Shown here: one piece after another, positions 48,128 through 56,993 of the stretch
Layout: each line of letters begins with the position of its first letter
Position numbering within the stretch: position 1 is the first letter of the stretch
Assembly (NCBI RefSeq): GCF_900458895.1
Contig: NZ_LR962863.1
Coordinates: 992,001-1,056,000 of the forward strand
DNA from: Staphylococcus schleiferi
GTDB lineage: Bacteria > Bacillota > Bacilli > Staphylococcales > Staphylococcaceae
Length of the DNA stretch: 64,000 bases
Reading direction: 5' to 3'
Translations under genes and position numbers: made by a program
Notes under the pieces: generated by a model
Databases searched by the model: none
Told to the model about the DNA's origin: nothing
Seen by the model: only the letters and a program-made list of their open reading frames with translations

Positions 48128-48290
48128 AGTAACCAGTTGAACGAGTAATGGTTTGTATTAGATTTACTGACGCATTATTAAAGCAGTCATGACGCATTCA
48201 CAAGTTACATCAGATTTTAAATGTAATCTTGTGCCAGCACGATGATTGCTTATGTCAATACTGTAAATCTAATTTACAAACGATCACTAG
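48128..48290 (+). ncRNA. structured leader, type B, copy 1
   Basis: It starts AACCAGTTGA. A closing stem TTAGATTTAC (48158) pairs perfectly with GTAAATCTAA (48263). Inside are ACTGACGCATTAT and ATCTTGTGCCAGC, both found again in the copy at 49825-49994. No gene follows directly, so it may be a leader whose gene is lost or an independent RNA. Confidence 0.45.
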
Positions 48291-48339
48291 GTATTTTAGT
48301 CACTTAATCCCTCAAAACAAAGAAGAGATCAAGTGCATA

Positions 48340-48577
48340 TATTAATAACCAGTTGATGATTAATTGATTTCAGTTAAATTGATTAAGCATCATCCTATAA
48401 CAACAAAGTGATTGTAATGTCTATTTTCATATACAAACAATCACTATATAAGCATGCTAGGGTCAAGATGAACGAATTACATTCGCCCTGCATTCTTATT
48501 TTTGTTGTTATGTGGATTAAGCAAATCAATAAATAACTGAAATCAAAAACAAATTATTAAAAAAACTGGAGGGGTTC
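48340..48577 (+). ncRNA. structured leader, type A, copy 1
   Basis: AACCAGTTGA is followed by nested stems. P1 is TTGATTTCAGTTA (48364) with TAACTGAAATCAA (48534). P2 is ATAACAACAA (48397) with TTGTTGTTAT (48502). P3 is GTGATTGT with ACAATCAC (48437). P4 is ATGCTAGGG with CCCTGCAT (48486). The ribosome site CTGGAGGGG and the start of the next gene come right after. The second copy at 49050-49276 keeps every stem, including one compensated base-pair change. Confidence 0.6.
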
Positions 48578-48580
48578 AAC

Positions 48581-48979
48581 ATGAACACAACACAATTTAT
48601 TATTTATTCTGAAAATGACGTAAAGAAAGTAGCTGAAAACATTGCACTGTTTCAGGATAAAGAATATGGAGTTGATATAAATGTTAAGGAAATCATTGAT
48701 GAACTCATGAATAAGGGAAGATGCGATATTGCCTACACAGAGTTAGATAATGAAGAAGGTGAAATTCAAGTATATATAGACTTTAAAAACTTTCGCCTTG
48801 TTAGAGAAATAACTTTTTATGAATTACCTTTACCTATGATGATTAAAGAAGTTCAAGATTTAGAATCAATAGAAGAAATGATATTAGAATCTGAAAGTCT
48901 GAATTTTGATGAATTAGTATCATGTATTGTTGATTATGATGAATTAAATATAGAAGAATTAAAACGTCTCACATTGTGA
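48581..48979 (+). CDS. small acidic island protein (132 aa)
   Basis: An acidic, soluble protein (MNTTQFIIYSENDVKKVAENIALFQDKEYG…) ending NIEELKRLTL. No known domain recognised. Its N-terminus and the broken gene at 49280 both follow the same type A leader and CTGGAGGGG ribosome site. Its stop lies in a terminator hairpin (CTCACATTGTGAG, then T-run, 48965-48989). It could be a regulator or anti-restriction-like acidic protein, but that is a guess. Confidence 0.7.
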   Translation: MNTTQFIIYSENDVKKVAENIALFQDKEYGVDINVKEIIDELMNKGRCDIAYTELDNEEGEIQVYIDFKNFRLVREITFYELPLPMMIKEVQDLESIEEMILESESLNFDELVSCIVDYDELNIEELKRLTL

Positions 48980-48989
48980 GGCTTTTTTT
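48965..48989 (+). terminator. terminator overlapping the end of the 132-aa gene
   Basis: CTCAC-ATT-GTGAG followed by GCTTTTTTT; the stem includes the last codons. Confidence 0.75.
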
Positions 48990-48992
48990 ATT

Positions 48993-49040
48993 TGCACTTA
49001 ATCCCTCCATCCAATGAATGAAAGGGTTAAGTGATTTTCA
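48993..49040 (+). terminator. module terminator 2
   Basis: CACTTAATCCCT pairs with AGGGTTAAGTG, then ATTTTCATTTT. The same stem (CACTTAATCCCTC…AAGTG) stands before leader A copy 1 at 48301. Confidence 0.65.
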
Positions 49041-49044
49041 TTTT

Positions 49045-49276
49045 GGCAACCAGTTTATCCTCAATTGATTTCAGTTAAATTGATTAAGCACCATCGTATA
49101 GCAACAAAGTGATTGTAATGTCTATTGTCATATACAAACAATCACTACATAAGCTTGCTAAGGGTCAAGATGAACTCATTGCATTCGCCCTGCACGCTTC
49201 TTCTTGTGGCTATTTTGATTAAGCAAATCAATAAATAACTGAAATCAAAATAAATTATTAAAAACTGGAGGGGTTC
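49045..49276 (+). ncRNA. structured leader, type A, copy 2
   Basis: Same arrangement as 48340-48577. P1 at 49065/49236 is perfect. P2 is ATAGCAACAA (49098) with TTGTGGCTAT (49204): here an A-T pair of copy 1 is replaced by G-C, with one mismatch. P3 and P4 are conserved. It ends in CTGGAGGGGTTCAAC and ATG at 49280. Confidence 0.6.
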
Positions 49277-49279
49277 AAC

Positions 49280-49494
49280 ATGAACTATCAAGAAATTAAA
49301 ACATCTTAGAAAATAGTGAGGTCAAGGAAGTAGTGAAAGCTATATTTGCATATGAAACAGGTGAAAAAGATGAATCTTGTTTAAACTACTTAACAAAATA
49401 TTACCTTGAAGGTGATATGGAAAGTTTATTAGATAGTGAGATTAGAGAATTGCAAATGGAATGGAACTGGCAACGAGAAATAAATAAGAAATAA
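49280..49494 (+). pseudogene. small island gene with a frameshift (about 71 aa)
   Basis: After MNYQEIK the frame hits TAG. Adding one A to the A-run near 49298-49301 restores a frame reading …NILENSEVKEVVKAIFAYETGEKDES… to the stop at 49494, an acidic protein of about 71 aa. The loss looks recent. No domain recognised. Confidence 0.6.
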
Positions 49495-49750
49495 AAAATT
49501 TTTAAATTTAATGAAAGGGGGTGATGACTATGCTGACAAAAAGCTCCTAAAGGGAGGGGGTGTTATAGCTGAAGCGTATTGAGAGAAAGAAACGAGAACG
49601 AGATGAAAAAACTGTAAAAGCTAGTTTATTACTTTTGTATCTAAACATAGCTCATACAGTTTTAGAAACTATAAGTTTATTAACTTGTTCTCACACATAT
49701 GGAATCCCCCCCTATGTGTCCTTTCTTCATTATATCAAAGGAGGGTTAAA

Positions 49751-49870
49751 ATGGAAAGTGATTCAAAAAAAGTATTAGTTATAATGGTAATATTAACTAT
49801 TATCAATGTTATTTTGGCTTTTTTACTGGTAGCCAGTGGATTTAGTAATAGAGTATTAGTTTGTTATTGA
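49751..49870 (+). CDS. tiny membrane peptide (39 aa)
   Basis: MESDSKKVLVIMVILTIINV… with one membrane helix (about 8-29). A very strong AAAGGAGGG precedes the ATG. It could be a toxin-like or phage-like peptide. The upstream stretch 49519-49730 has small reading frames without good starts. Confidence 0.5.
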   Translation: MESDSKKVLVIMVILTIINVILAFLLVASGFSNRVLVCY

Positions 49871-49994
49871 CTTACTGAGCGCATTATCAATCAATTATTT
49901 CACTTGCATAAGTGTAAACGAACAGTTTTCATATCAGTAGTTATCTTGTGCCAGCTCTCAAGAGTGCTTTTTGCTAATCATGTAAATACTAATA
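49825..49994 (+). ncRNA. structured leader, type B, copy 2
   Basis: AGCCAGTGGA at the start, then TTACTGAGCGCATTATCAA and ATCTTGTGCCAGC as in copy 1, closed by TATTAGT (49854) with ACTAATA (49988). It overlaps the end of the 39-aa peptide gene. Confidence 0.4.
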
Positions 49995-50137
49995 TAAATT
50001 TAATATACCTAGACAAAATGTTGGTGTCACTATAAAATGAGGTGGTGAGAAAGTTAGATAGATGGTGGCTATCTTAGTATAAAGTGAGGTGATGCCTATG
50101 AGTGCATCAACAAAATCTTTAGAAAGGAGAAGCCTTA

Positions 50138-50242
50138 ATGATTAGTATTGCAGATACACTAATGATTATGTTAGGGTTCGGTTCATTTACCGTAGCGCTC
50201 ATACATTTAGTGGTCTCAATCAATAATAAATCCAAAAAATAA
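50138..50242 (+). CDS. SprG-like type I toxin (holin-like peptide, 34 aa)
   Basis: MISIADTLMIMLGFGSFTVA followed by LIHLVVSINNKSKK: one membrane helix and a basic tail, as in SprG1 of S. aureus (short form MITISTMLQFGLFLIALIGL…). An upstream in-register reading with MP…TKSLERR matches the longer SprG leader (KSLERRR), here cut by a stop. AGAAAGGAG is the ribosome site. Such peptides damage the membrane when the antitoxin RNA fails. Confidence 0.8.
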   Translation: MISIADTLMIMLGFGSFTVALIHLVVSINNKSKK

Positions 50243-50278
50243 CCATCACTAGCTTTGGAGAGCATGATGGTTATTTTA
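50237..50278. terminator. bidirectional terminator shared by toxin mRNA and antisense RNA
   Basis: AATAACCATCA…TGATGGTTATT has a T-run on both strands, as at overlapping 3' ends of type I toxin-antitoxin pairs. Confidence 0.75.
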
Positions 50279-50350
50279 TAACTTAAATTTATCCACCGTC
50301 TTTTTAACGGTCTCGCTAAGGTAATACACTTCATGTGTGTTGCCTTTTAT
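50240..50350 (-). ncRNA. candidate SprF-like antitoxin RNA
   Basis: The region facing the toxin gene's 3' end contains ACCGTCTTTTTAACGGTCTC and a hairpin GGTAATACAC/GTGTGTTGCC. By analogy with SprF it would be transcribed on the minus strand and end at 50237. Promoter and exact limits not determined. Confidence 0.5.
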
Positions 50351-50884
50351 ATTTATAAATTAACATATACGCTTCATTTTGTCTAATACATTGGATTAAT
50401 CAATTAAAACAGCTTTCTACAACAAACATTCTGGTGCATTAATATCTATCTATGTATGTAAAAGTAATTTTCGATGCACGAGAGCGATAATCTCAGCGTG
50501 GGTGTTAAAAAATAGAAATAAAAAAGACTCTACATCCGTAAAGAGCCGAAGAAGTTTAAACTACTTTTTCGGTGTTTTTTTATTTTAAGGGTCAAAACCT
50601 AGTCGTATCAAGGGTTTGGCGCCAATATATGAAATACATAGAGAACTAAATTTAACTATACTGAACTTAGTTTTTAAAATTTTTGGTCACAATGTGGCTG
50701 AATAAAGGTGCCAAAAACACAAATTTAGTCACAAATATTTAAAAGTGAATTTTAAGTTAAAGAAAAAGGCTGATAAAATGCCTTGAGTATGGTGATTGTG
50801 ATTTCAAAACATCTATAGAAAAATAAAGCGCAATGTGACTAATAATTCATACTAAATAGTGGTTAGACCAGTAATCAACTAGCT

Positions 50885-50930
50885 CTTGCTCTTCACTAGG
50901 GCGCCAAAAAAGTTTATCTTACTTTTTTGG
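50885..50930 (+). repeat. attR-like direct repeat
   Basis: 46 bp, 44 identical to 47812-47857, including the tRNA-Ser terminator stem. IS element B begins at its last base. Confidence 0.8.
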
Positions 50931-51720
50931 GTTGTATATTTTTAACGGTTGGCGAAATATTCACTGACCGTTATTTTAATTTTTGATATTAAAAAAGCAC
51001 AAATATCTCTATAATTGTAAGTGACTAAACAAACCATTAAGGAGATATTGTGCCTATGTATAATGATATATCAGAAATGCTTGGAATTAAAGTCAAAAAT
51101 TTAAAAATCACTCAAAATCTAGGATTACATGTACATAAAAACGTAAAGGCATTATTATACGAAGGCCAATTGACATATCATCCCAGTGCTTGTGCGTGTT
51201 GTGGAATTAAAAATGATGCCCATTTAATTATTAAACACGGTTTTCGTAAAACGAAAGTTTATATGGGATTAATTTTTGAAAGACCTGCCTATTTAAAATT
51301 GAAGAAACAGCGCTTTTACTGTAAAGCTTGTCAACAAACCTTTACAGCTCAAACACCTTATATTCAACCCCGATGTACCATCTCAAATGAGGTCAAACGC
51401 ATGATGACCCGGAAACTATCTAAAGTCATCTCTGAAAAGGATGTCGCTGAAAGTCTATGTGTATCACCTTCAACTGTCCATCGCCATTTAAAAGAGGTAA
51501 GTGATTCGGTGAAGACGCAGGCACATCATGTTTTAGCTGAGCACTTAGCTTTTGACGAATTCAAATCAACGGAAGATGTCGAAGGTGCGATGAGCTTTAT
51601 TTACTGTGATAGTGTAACCCATGATATCATCGATATTTTACCTGATCGTCGCAAACATAAATTAGAAGACTGTTTTTTAAAGTTCTCTAGAAAGCAACGT
51701 GAAAGAGTGAAAACCATCTC
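50930..51720 (+). mobile_element. ISL3 element B, truncated copy
   Basis: Left end GGTTGTATATTTTTAACGG through the first 2/3 of the transposase gene, nearly identical to 34000-34785. The match ends at about 51720 (…ACCATCTCT). No right terminus. Confidence 0.9.
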
Positions 51721-51739
51721 TAATGTCGGCATAGCGTGA
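51050..51739 (+). pseudogene. truncated ISL3 transposase (element B)
   Basis: 229 codons. It is the same as the intact transposase up to KTIS, then leaves into unrelated sequence (NVGIA stop). The catalytic Asp of SIDMFPPY and all later residues are missing. Confidence 0.88.
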
Positions 51740-51892
51740 GCTATTAAGCCGACGATTCGACAAGTTTTGGGTTTGTTAAGGGTTCAGAGGCTCAACGTCA
51801 ATAAGGCCATTGGAATAAAGCAACGGTATGATATATTATATATTGGGATGTTTATTAAGGGAGGTTTAAATTCTGAATAAGGTGTTTTAACA

Positions 51893-52435
51893 ATGTATAA
51901 AAATATAAGAAAGATTGCTACTTCTACTATTGCGATTTCTCTTTTAATGGGACCTGTATATTTTACGGTAGAATCAGGTAAAGCTAATGCTGAAACTGTT
52001 AAAGTAGTTGATGAAGAAATGAAACAAAGAGAAAAAATCGGAAATGCTTTGATAGAAAGTATTGAAGAGAATAAAACTTCTTTTAAAGATCCTAATGAAG
52101 TTGAGATTTTAAAATCTAAAGCGAAGCAATATAGAGATGGAGTTGCAGAAAGAGGAAAAGCAACGATAGCTGCTAAAGCTGGGGCTAAATCTATTAAAGC
52201 TGTAGTTAATAAAGTTGGACAAAAAGCTTGGGATAACATAGTTAAGCAAGTAGAAAAGAGAACTGGTACTCAATTAGTTGTTCTTCATTATCAATCTATA
52301 AATAAATTTTGTGATTATTTGACTGGATTTGAAGGGAAATTATTTGATGGTATAACTGAATATTTAGTACAAAATGGATTTAATCGTCAAATAGCAGGGG
52401 TTATAGCAAGAGTATTTATTGGAGTGGTTCTGTAA
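51893..52435 (+). CDS. secreted protein of unknown function (180 aa)
   Basis: A signal peptide (MYKNIRKIATSTIAISLLMG… cut near AnAnA, about residue 34) is followed by a helical, charged region. The C-terminal part (AKSIKAVVNKVGQKAWDNIV…; TQLVVLHYQSINKF; IAGVIARVFIGVVL) is amphipathic and hydrophobic. Small secreted Bacillus/Staphylococcus proteins with a similar ending exist but have no known role to me. Just 2 bp after it a 55-aa membrane protein begins. The pair looks like a secreted peptide with its immunity protein, but that is inference. Start ATG with weak upstream site AAGGTGTTTT. Confidence 0.6.
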   Translation: MYKNIRKIATSTIAISLLMGPVYFTVESGKANAETVKVVDEEMKQREKIGNALIESIEENKTSFKDPNEVEILKSKAKQYRDGVAERGKATIAAKAGAKSIKAVVNKVGQKAWDNIVKQVEKRTGTQLVVLHYQSINKFCDYLTGFEGKLFDGITEYLVQNGFNRQIAGVIARVFIGVVL

Positions 52436-52437
52436 TT

Positions 52438-52605
52438 ATGAATAAGAAAAGAAAGATATATTTAGTTTTGCTTATAGTTACAGCTCTTGCCTTTTTTATT
52501 TTGCCTCAAATAACAGGGAACTATAATATCATAACTAGATCATTTGGTATTATTCCTTTTGTTTTCTTTGTTTTGTTTATATTTAGTTCCGATAAGAAAA
52601 ATTGA
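52438..52605 (+). CDS. small membrane protein, possible immunity partner (55 aa)
   Basis: MNKKRKIYLVLLIVTALAFF… with two membrane helices (about 7-23 and 35-50) and charged ends. It starts 2 bp after the secreted protein's stop and is surely co-translated. No family recognised. Confidence 0.6.
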   Translation: MNKKRKIYLVLLIVTALAFFILPQITGNYNIITRSFGIIPFVFFVLFIFSSDKKN

Positions 52606-52665
52606 TGAAAGGAAACATTAAGGATTTAATTCAGAGAGTCTGGGACAAAATTGTCTCAGTAATCG

Positions 52666-52714
52666 ATGAAATCCGAGGTTTTCGTAAAAAACGAAAAATC
52701 TCGGATTTTTTCCT
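52666..52714. terminator. terminator hairpin
   Basis: AATCCGAG…TTTCGT pairs with ACGAAA…CTCGGATT, then TTTT. It ends the IS1182 gene side or the small membrane protein operon. Confidence 0.7.
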
Positions 52715-54003
52715 TTTATCATCAGTTTAGCCGCACTAGATGCGACTAATTTCCTTAGATTTAATGCCATGAGGACAAAGCCAAACTCTCGTTTGACCTT
52801 ATTTATCTTCCGCACGGACATTCGATTGAACCCCAAAATAGCTTTCATAAATCCTAAAACGGGTTCTACATCAATTTTTCTTTGATTGTAGATTTTTGTG
52901 TTTCTGGTTTAGAAAGCTTTTGATTACTTTGAGCTTTGAAGTACTCCCAATTACAATTTCTCATGATTTTTTTATTTGCTTTTGAATTAGATTTCATACA
53001 CTGATTTCGAAATGGACAAGCTGAACAGTCATCACATTCATATAATTTAAAATCTCTTTTAAATTCATAACGGTTATGTCGATAAGCATACCTTTTAAAT
53101 CCTAGACGTTTATGATTGGGACAAATAAACTCATCGTTAATTTCCGCATATGGCCAGTTTTGTGTGTTGAATATGTCACCTTTGATCGTCTTTCATTCTC
53201 ATAAACGTGGCATCATGATCCGTTTTAGAATAACTATTTCGTTCTTTAAGAATCGACTTTTGATATCAATATTTCGCTTTACGTTGTGAATAATCATCCA
53301 TTTTCTTTTTATGCTTTTTTATGACTGTTCTAGCTTTCCGTCTCATTTTCCTTGTTTCTACATTTTCAGTTTTATCAATTTCTTGTGTTAAACTTTCGAT
53401 TTCTTTATCTAAGTATGTGCCAATTAAATGAATGTCTTCTTGAGTTAAATCATTATCATTCTCTTCTTTAATTTGGGGAATAATTTGTTCTTTAACTAAT
53501 GTATGATACAACGCCTTTGAGTCTTCATTCATTTTAGCTTCATGATTTTGGATACTTTTCTTCCACACAAATGTATAGCGATTTGCGTTAGCTTCTACTT
53601 TAGTCCCGTCAATAAATAGGGCTTTGTCATCGATTAAATGATGTTTGAGACATTGATGGTGGAATTGAATGAATAGCGAAGCTAATAGCGCGTCAATTTT
53701 AGGATTGACTCTGAAACGGTTGATAGTTTTATAGGAAGGTGTTTGACGTTGAGAAAGCCACATCATGCGAAGACTATCATGAAGTAATCTTTCGATCTTA
53801 CGTCCAGAGAAAACAGATTGTGTGTAGGCATACAGAATGATTTTTAACATCATTTTAGGATGGTAAGCAGTCGCACCACGATGGTGTTTGAATCCCTCGA
53901 ATTCAATATCTGGTATTGATTCAACGATATCATTGACATGTTGGGATAAATCATTATCAGGAATTAAAATAGATGTTTCTATTGGTAGAGTTAATTGAGA
54001 CAT
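52700..54003 (-). pseudogene. IS1182-family transposase, broken
   Basis: The N-terminal 245 codons (HHRGATAYHPKMMLKIILYA; FIDGTKVEANANRYTFVWKK, the first Asp of the DDE set) end at a TGA after QRKAKY (about 53266). The frame then goes on (SILKERNSYSKTDHDATFMRMKDD) into a deletion. The Cys-rich segment (CDDCSACPFRNQC) and the C-terminus (LGFMKAILGFNRMSVRKINK) follow in other frames. At least three lesions. Confidence 0.9.
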
Positions 54004-54134
54004 ATTATAATCTTTTTACATAAGGCACCTCATTAATTTAGTTTTTGTTGTGATGAATTAAATTATACGAAAGTGCCTTAATTTTTTAAGTATAATGGTG
54101 AATGATTACATATATAAGCGAAGTATTTATAGCA

Positions 54135-54200
54135 AGACTCCTGAGGGAACAGGACGAGCCGAAGACTACAGGCTGAGGCTGTCCCCTCGGAAAGCGAGCC
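54135..54200 (+). repeat. staphylococcal intergenic structured repeat
   Basis: AGACTCCTGAGGGAACAGGA to CCCCTCGGAAAGCGAGCC, with internal pairing (GGACGAGCC/GGCTGAGGCTGTCC). This well-spread unit is the free form of the repeat carried in IS element A. The rest of 54084-54715 is AT-rich and holds the promoter of the first leukocidin operon. Confidence 0.6.
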
Positions 54201-54715
54201 TATATAATACGAAGCATGATAATAAATAGCTCGAAGACGATTTTTATCAAAATCATCTTCGAGCTATTTATTTGGGTATTTATGTCCCAGGCTCGTTTTT
54301 TAATTTATTAAAGCCAGACATATCAAAGTTTAGATACTTATTCGCAGCATTCTTATTAAACTCATGTGAGTGAATACTTTGCTATTTTTATTTAAAGGAA
54401 TCGGCTATTTAGTCAAAATGTATAAATATCAATATAAGGAATTAATAATCAAAATAGTATTTGAAGAAAGATAAGGTCATACTCAATTTGTGAATAAGCT
54501 ATCAAATAACTATTTAAATATAATAGAAAGTAATGAAGTTGTGTCTGACTTTTTTATCATAATCATTGTTATAATAAGCCTTTGTTAACTATATTTTGTA
54601 AAACTTTTTGGTTAATTATTTTTTTAAAATATTTAAGGATAAGTTAAGAAATATTAGTATAAAATAATGATAATATAAAAATGTAATCAAAAATTATAGA
54701 AAAGAGGCAAGGGCA

Positions 54716-55657
54716 ATGAAGAAAAATAGACTTTTAAAAAGTGTAGCAGCTTTTAGTTTAATTGCATCATTTATTGTCGCTGAACAACAAGACGTTTTTG
54801 CAGCAAATGATTTTGAAGACATTGGAGACAATGCACAAGTCATTAAAAGGACACAAGATATTAGTAGTAAAAGATGGGGTGTAACACAAAATATTCAGTT
54901 TGATTTTATAAAAGACCCTAAATATGATAAGGATGCTTTAATTATTAAAACGCAAGGATACATAAAACCCCGTACAACCTATCAAAGAAATTTCCAATAT
55001 AAAAGTGTCTTTCAAATGTATTGGCCGTTCCAATATAATGTTTCAATAAAACTGGCTGATAAGAATACAAATATTATTAATTACTTACCAAAAAATAAAA
55101 CGGATTCTGTAGATGTTAAAGAAACATTAGGATACACAGTTGGTGGTACATTTAAGCCAGATCCATTTATAAACATCAACGGATCTTCCAACTACACAAA
55201 AACAATTAGTTATAATCAATCAAACTATGTCAGTGAAGTAGAGCAACAAAACTCTAAAAATGTCGCTTGGGGTGTTAAGGCAAACGAATTTTATAGAGAT
55301 GGAAAAAGAGTTTCTGCTTATGATGACTATTTATTCTTTGGTGGCAACACATATCATGATTCACCAAGAGACTATTTTGTACCGGATAATCAATTACCAC
55401 CATTAGTATTAAGTGGATTTAATCCTTCTTTCCTAACAACAGTGTCACATGATAAGAATTCGAGTGAAACTTCAGAAATAGAAATTTCACTTGGTAGAAA
55501 TATGGATATTACAAATGTTTGGAGACATATACCAGATCCTTATTCAAATTACTTAGTTGCTAAAAGAACACATAACGCATTTGTGAATCGTAATTTCACA
55601 GTCAAATATGAAGTGAATTGGAAAACACATGAAATTAAAGTGAAAGGTAAAAATTAA
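54716..55657 (+). CDS. bi-component leukocidin S-type subunit, pair 1
   Basis: 313 aa. Signal peptide to FAAN (about residue 29), then the S-component fold: [85 protein letters not shown], and the end [11 protein letters not shown]. The S subunit binds the host cell receptor and assembles with the F subunit made by the next gene, 2 bp on, into an octameric pore. Closest named relatives by style are LukS/LukE and LukS-I. ATG after AAGAGGCAAGGGCA. Confidence 0.93.
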   Translation: MKKNRLLKSVAAFSLIASFIVAEQQDVFAANDFEDIGDNAQVIKRTQDISSKRWGVTQNIQFDFIKDPKYDKDALIIKTQGYIKPRTTYQRNFQYKSVFQMYWPFQYNVSIKLADKNTNIINYLPKNKTDSVDVKETLGYTVGGTFKPDPFININGSSNYTKTISYNQSNYVSEVEQQNSKNVAWGVKANEFYRDGKRVSAYDDYLFFGGNTYHDSPRDYFVPDNQLPPLVLSGFNPSFLTTVSHDKNSSETSEIEISLGRNMDITNVWRHIPDPYSNYLVAKRTHNAFVNRNFTVKYEVNWKTHEIKVKGKN

Positions 55658-55659
55658 TT

Positions 55660-56637
55660 ATGAAAATAAATAAAATGATTAAAACAACAATCCTTACATC
55701 AACAGCATTTCTATTACTTACAAGCCATGCATTTGCAGAAGAAGCGATTCAACCTGTTAAGGTGGAAAAAGTTAACGACAAAACAACAATTTATAAAACA
55801 ACAGCCACTGCTGACTCTGATAAATACAAAATATCTCAAATATTAAATTTAAACTTTATTAAAGATAAAACTTACGATAAAGATACACTCATCGTTAAAG
55901 CTACTGGTAATATTAATTCTGGATTCCAAAAGGCAGATCCCAATGATTATTATTCATCTCACTTGCTTTGGGGTGGACAATATAATGTCGCATTAACTGC
56001 GGAAAATAATGACTCAACATCAATTGTTGATTATGCACCTAAAAATCAAAATGAAAATTTTCAAGTTCAACAAATATTAAGCTATGGTGGGGGAGGAGAT
56101 ATTAATATTTCTAACAAACTCTCTGGCGGTTTGAATGGAAAATATACTTTCTCAGAAACTATTAATTATAAGCAAGAGAATTATAGAACAATTATTAATA
56201 GAAAAACGAATGATAAACATGTGGGATGGGGAGTAGAAGCCCATAAAATTATGAATAATGGCTGGGGCCCTTATAGCCGTGATGCTGATGATAATGGTGG
56301 TAGATTTGGAAATGAATTATTCATGAAGTCAAGAACTCAAAGTGGTAATGCAGGTCTAAACTTTATCCCAGAACATCAAATGCCATTATTATCACGTGGA
56401 AACTTCAACCCAGAATTTTTAGGTGTTTTAACGCATAAAGAAGACGATAAACAGAAAACAAAATTAAAAGTTACATATCAAGCCGAAACAGATTTGTATA
56501 AAATTTATTGGGATGGATTTTTCTGGGCAGGCCAAAATCAAAAAAGATTTGGAATAAGAACATTTAGTGCTGTATACGAAATTGATTGGCAAAATCATAG
56601 TGCTAAATTAGTAGAGGAAGTTTCAAAACCTTATTAA
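55660..56637 (+). CDS. bi-component leukocidin F-type subunit, pair 1
   Basis: 325 aa. Signal peptide (…[10 protein letters not shown], cut about residue 26). F-component marks: [87 protein letters not shown] (rim and lipid head-group site) and [16 protein letters not shown]. It starts 2 bp after the S gene. A terminator follows. Confidence 0.93.
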   Translation: MKINKMIKTTILTSTAFLLLTSHAFAEEAIQPVKVEKVNDKTTIYKTTATADSDKYKISQILNLNFIKDKTYDKDTLIVKATGNINSGFQKADPNDYYSSHLLWGGQYNVALTAENNDSTSIVDYAPKNQNENFQVQQILSYGGGGDINISNKLSGGLNGKYTFSETINYKQENYRTIINRKTNDKHVGWGVEAHKIMNNGWGPYSRDADDNGGRFGNELFMKSRTQSGNAGLNFIPEHQMPLLSRGNFNPEFLGVLTHKEDDKQKTKLKVTYQAETDLYKIYWDGFFWAGQNQKRFGIRTFSAVYEIDWQNHSAKLVEEVSKPY

Positions 56638-56677
56638 GACGTTATATTTAATGATGAGTTCAATCGAAAAGATTTAA

Positions 56678-56735
56678 TAAAAGCACTTTCGTATAATTTG
56701 TTTAACTATAAATTATAACGAGAGTGCTTTTATAT
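56678..56735 (+). terminator. terminator after leukocidin pair 1
   Basis: AAAGCACTTTCGTATAATTT faces AAATTATAACGAGAGTGCTT, followed by TTATATTT. GCACTTTCGTATAATTT also occurs at the end of the IS1182 element (inverted at 54059-54075). Confidence 0.8.
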
Positions 56736-56993
56736 TTGAATGAAATCAATCCATTTGTTTTATTATTGAAGTATTAAAAGCTTATAGACAATAAAATTTA
56801 GAAAATTGAGGCACCTGTACATAAATAAGTTGATCTACTAATAAAAGTATTTTCGGTCTTGAAGTTTCAAAATTGTAAGCTGTGCAGACGCAGTTTTTTA
56901 TATATACTTTAAATGTTGGTATTGATTATTTGTGGTTTAAATTTATAATGTAAGAAACTTATTCGTTATTTTTTCTTTGGAGGTGTGATTTAT

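Larger units (their letters stand above)
47822..50930 (+). mobile_element. small integrative island at tRNA-Ser
   Basis: About 3.1 kb between near-identical 46-bp repeats. It has no integrase left. Just inside the left end lie several AGTCACAA repeats (47968-48043), and a similar set lies before the right end (50686-50740), like arm-type sites of a tyrosine recombinase. A third, diverged att-like stem (50545-50583, AAGAAGTTTAAACTACTTTTTC) suggests stacked insertions. Contents: structured leaders, two small genes, tiny peptides and a type I toxin-antitoxin locus. Confidence 0.7.
52637..54083 (-). mobile_element. IS1182-family element, degenerate
   Basis: Encloses a broken IS1182-type transposase. 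Likely ends are near GAGTCTGGGACAAAATTG (52637) and the stem AAGGCAC…GTGCCTT (54022-54083). GAGCCTGGGACATAAATA, inverted, stands further out at 54280-54297. Exact borders are uncertain. Confidence 0.6.

Noticed and set aside
47820..50930. CRISPR-like array suspected from the repeated blocks in the island
   Set aside because: Repeats are two long leader copies and a few short motifs with irregular spacing; no regular direct repeat with equal spacers and no cas gene.
50930..51720. Element B copy as the origin of the island's right border
   Set aside because: The 46-bp tRNA-derived repeat is complete before the IS begins, so the border comes from integration at tRNA-Ser; the IS came later.
54716..55657. 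Alpha-haemolysin
   Set aside because: The gene is an S-type subunit in a two-gene S-F operon with leukocidin motifs; alpha-haemolysin is a single gene.
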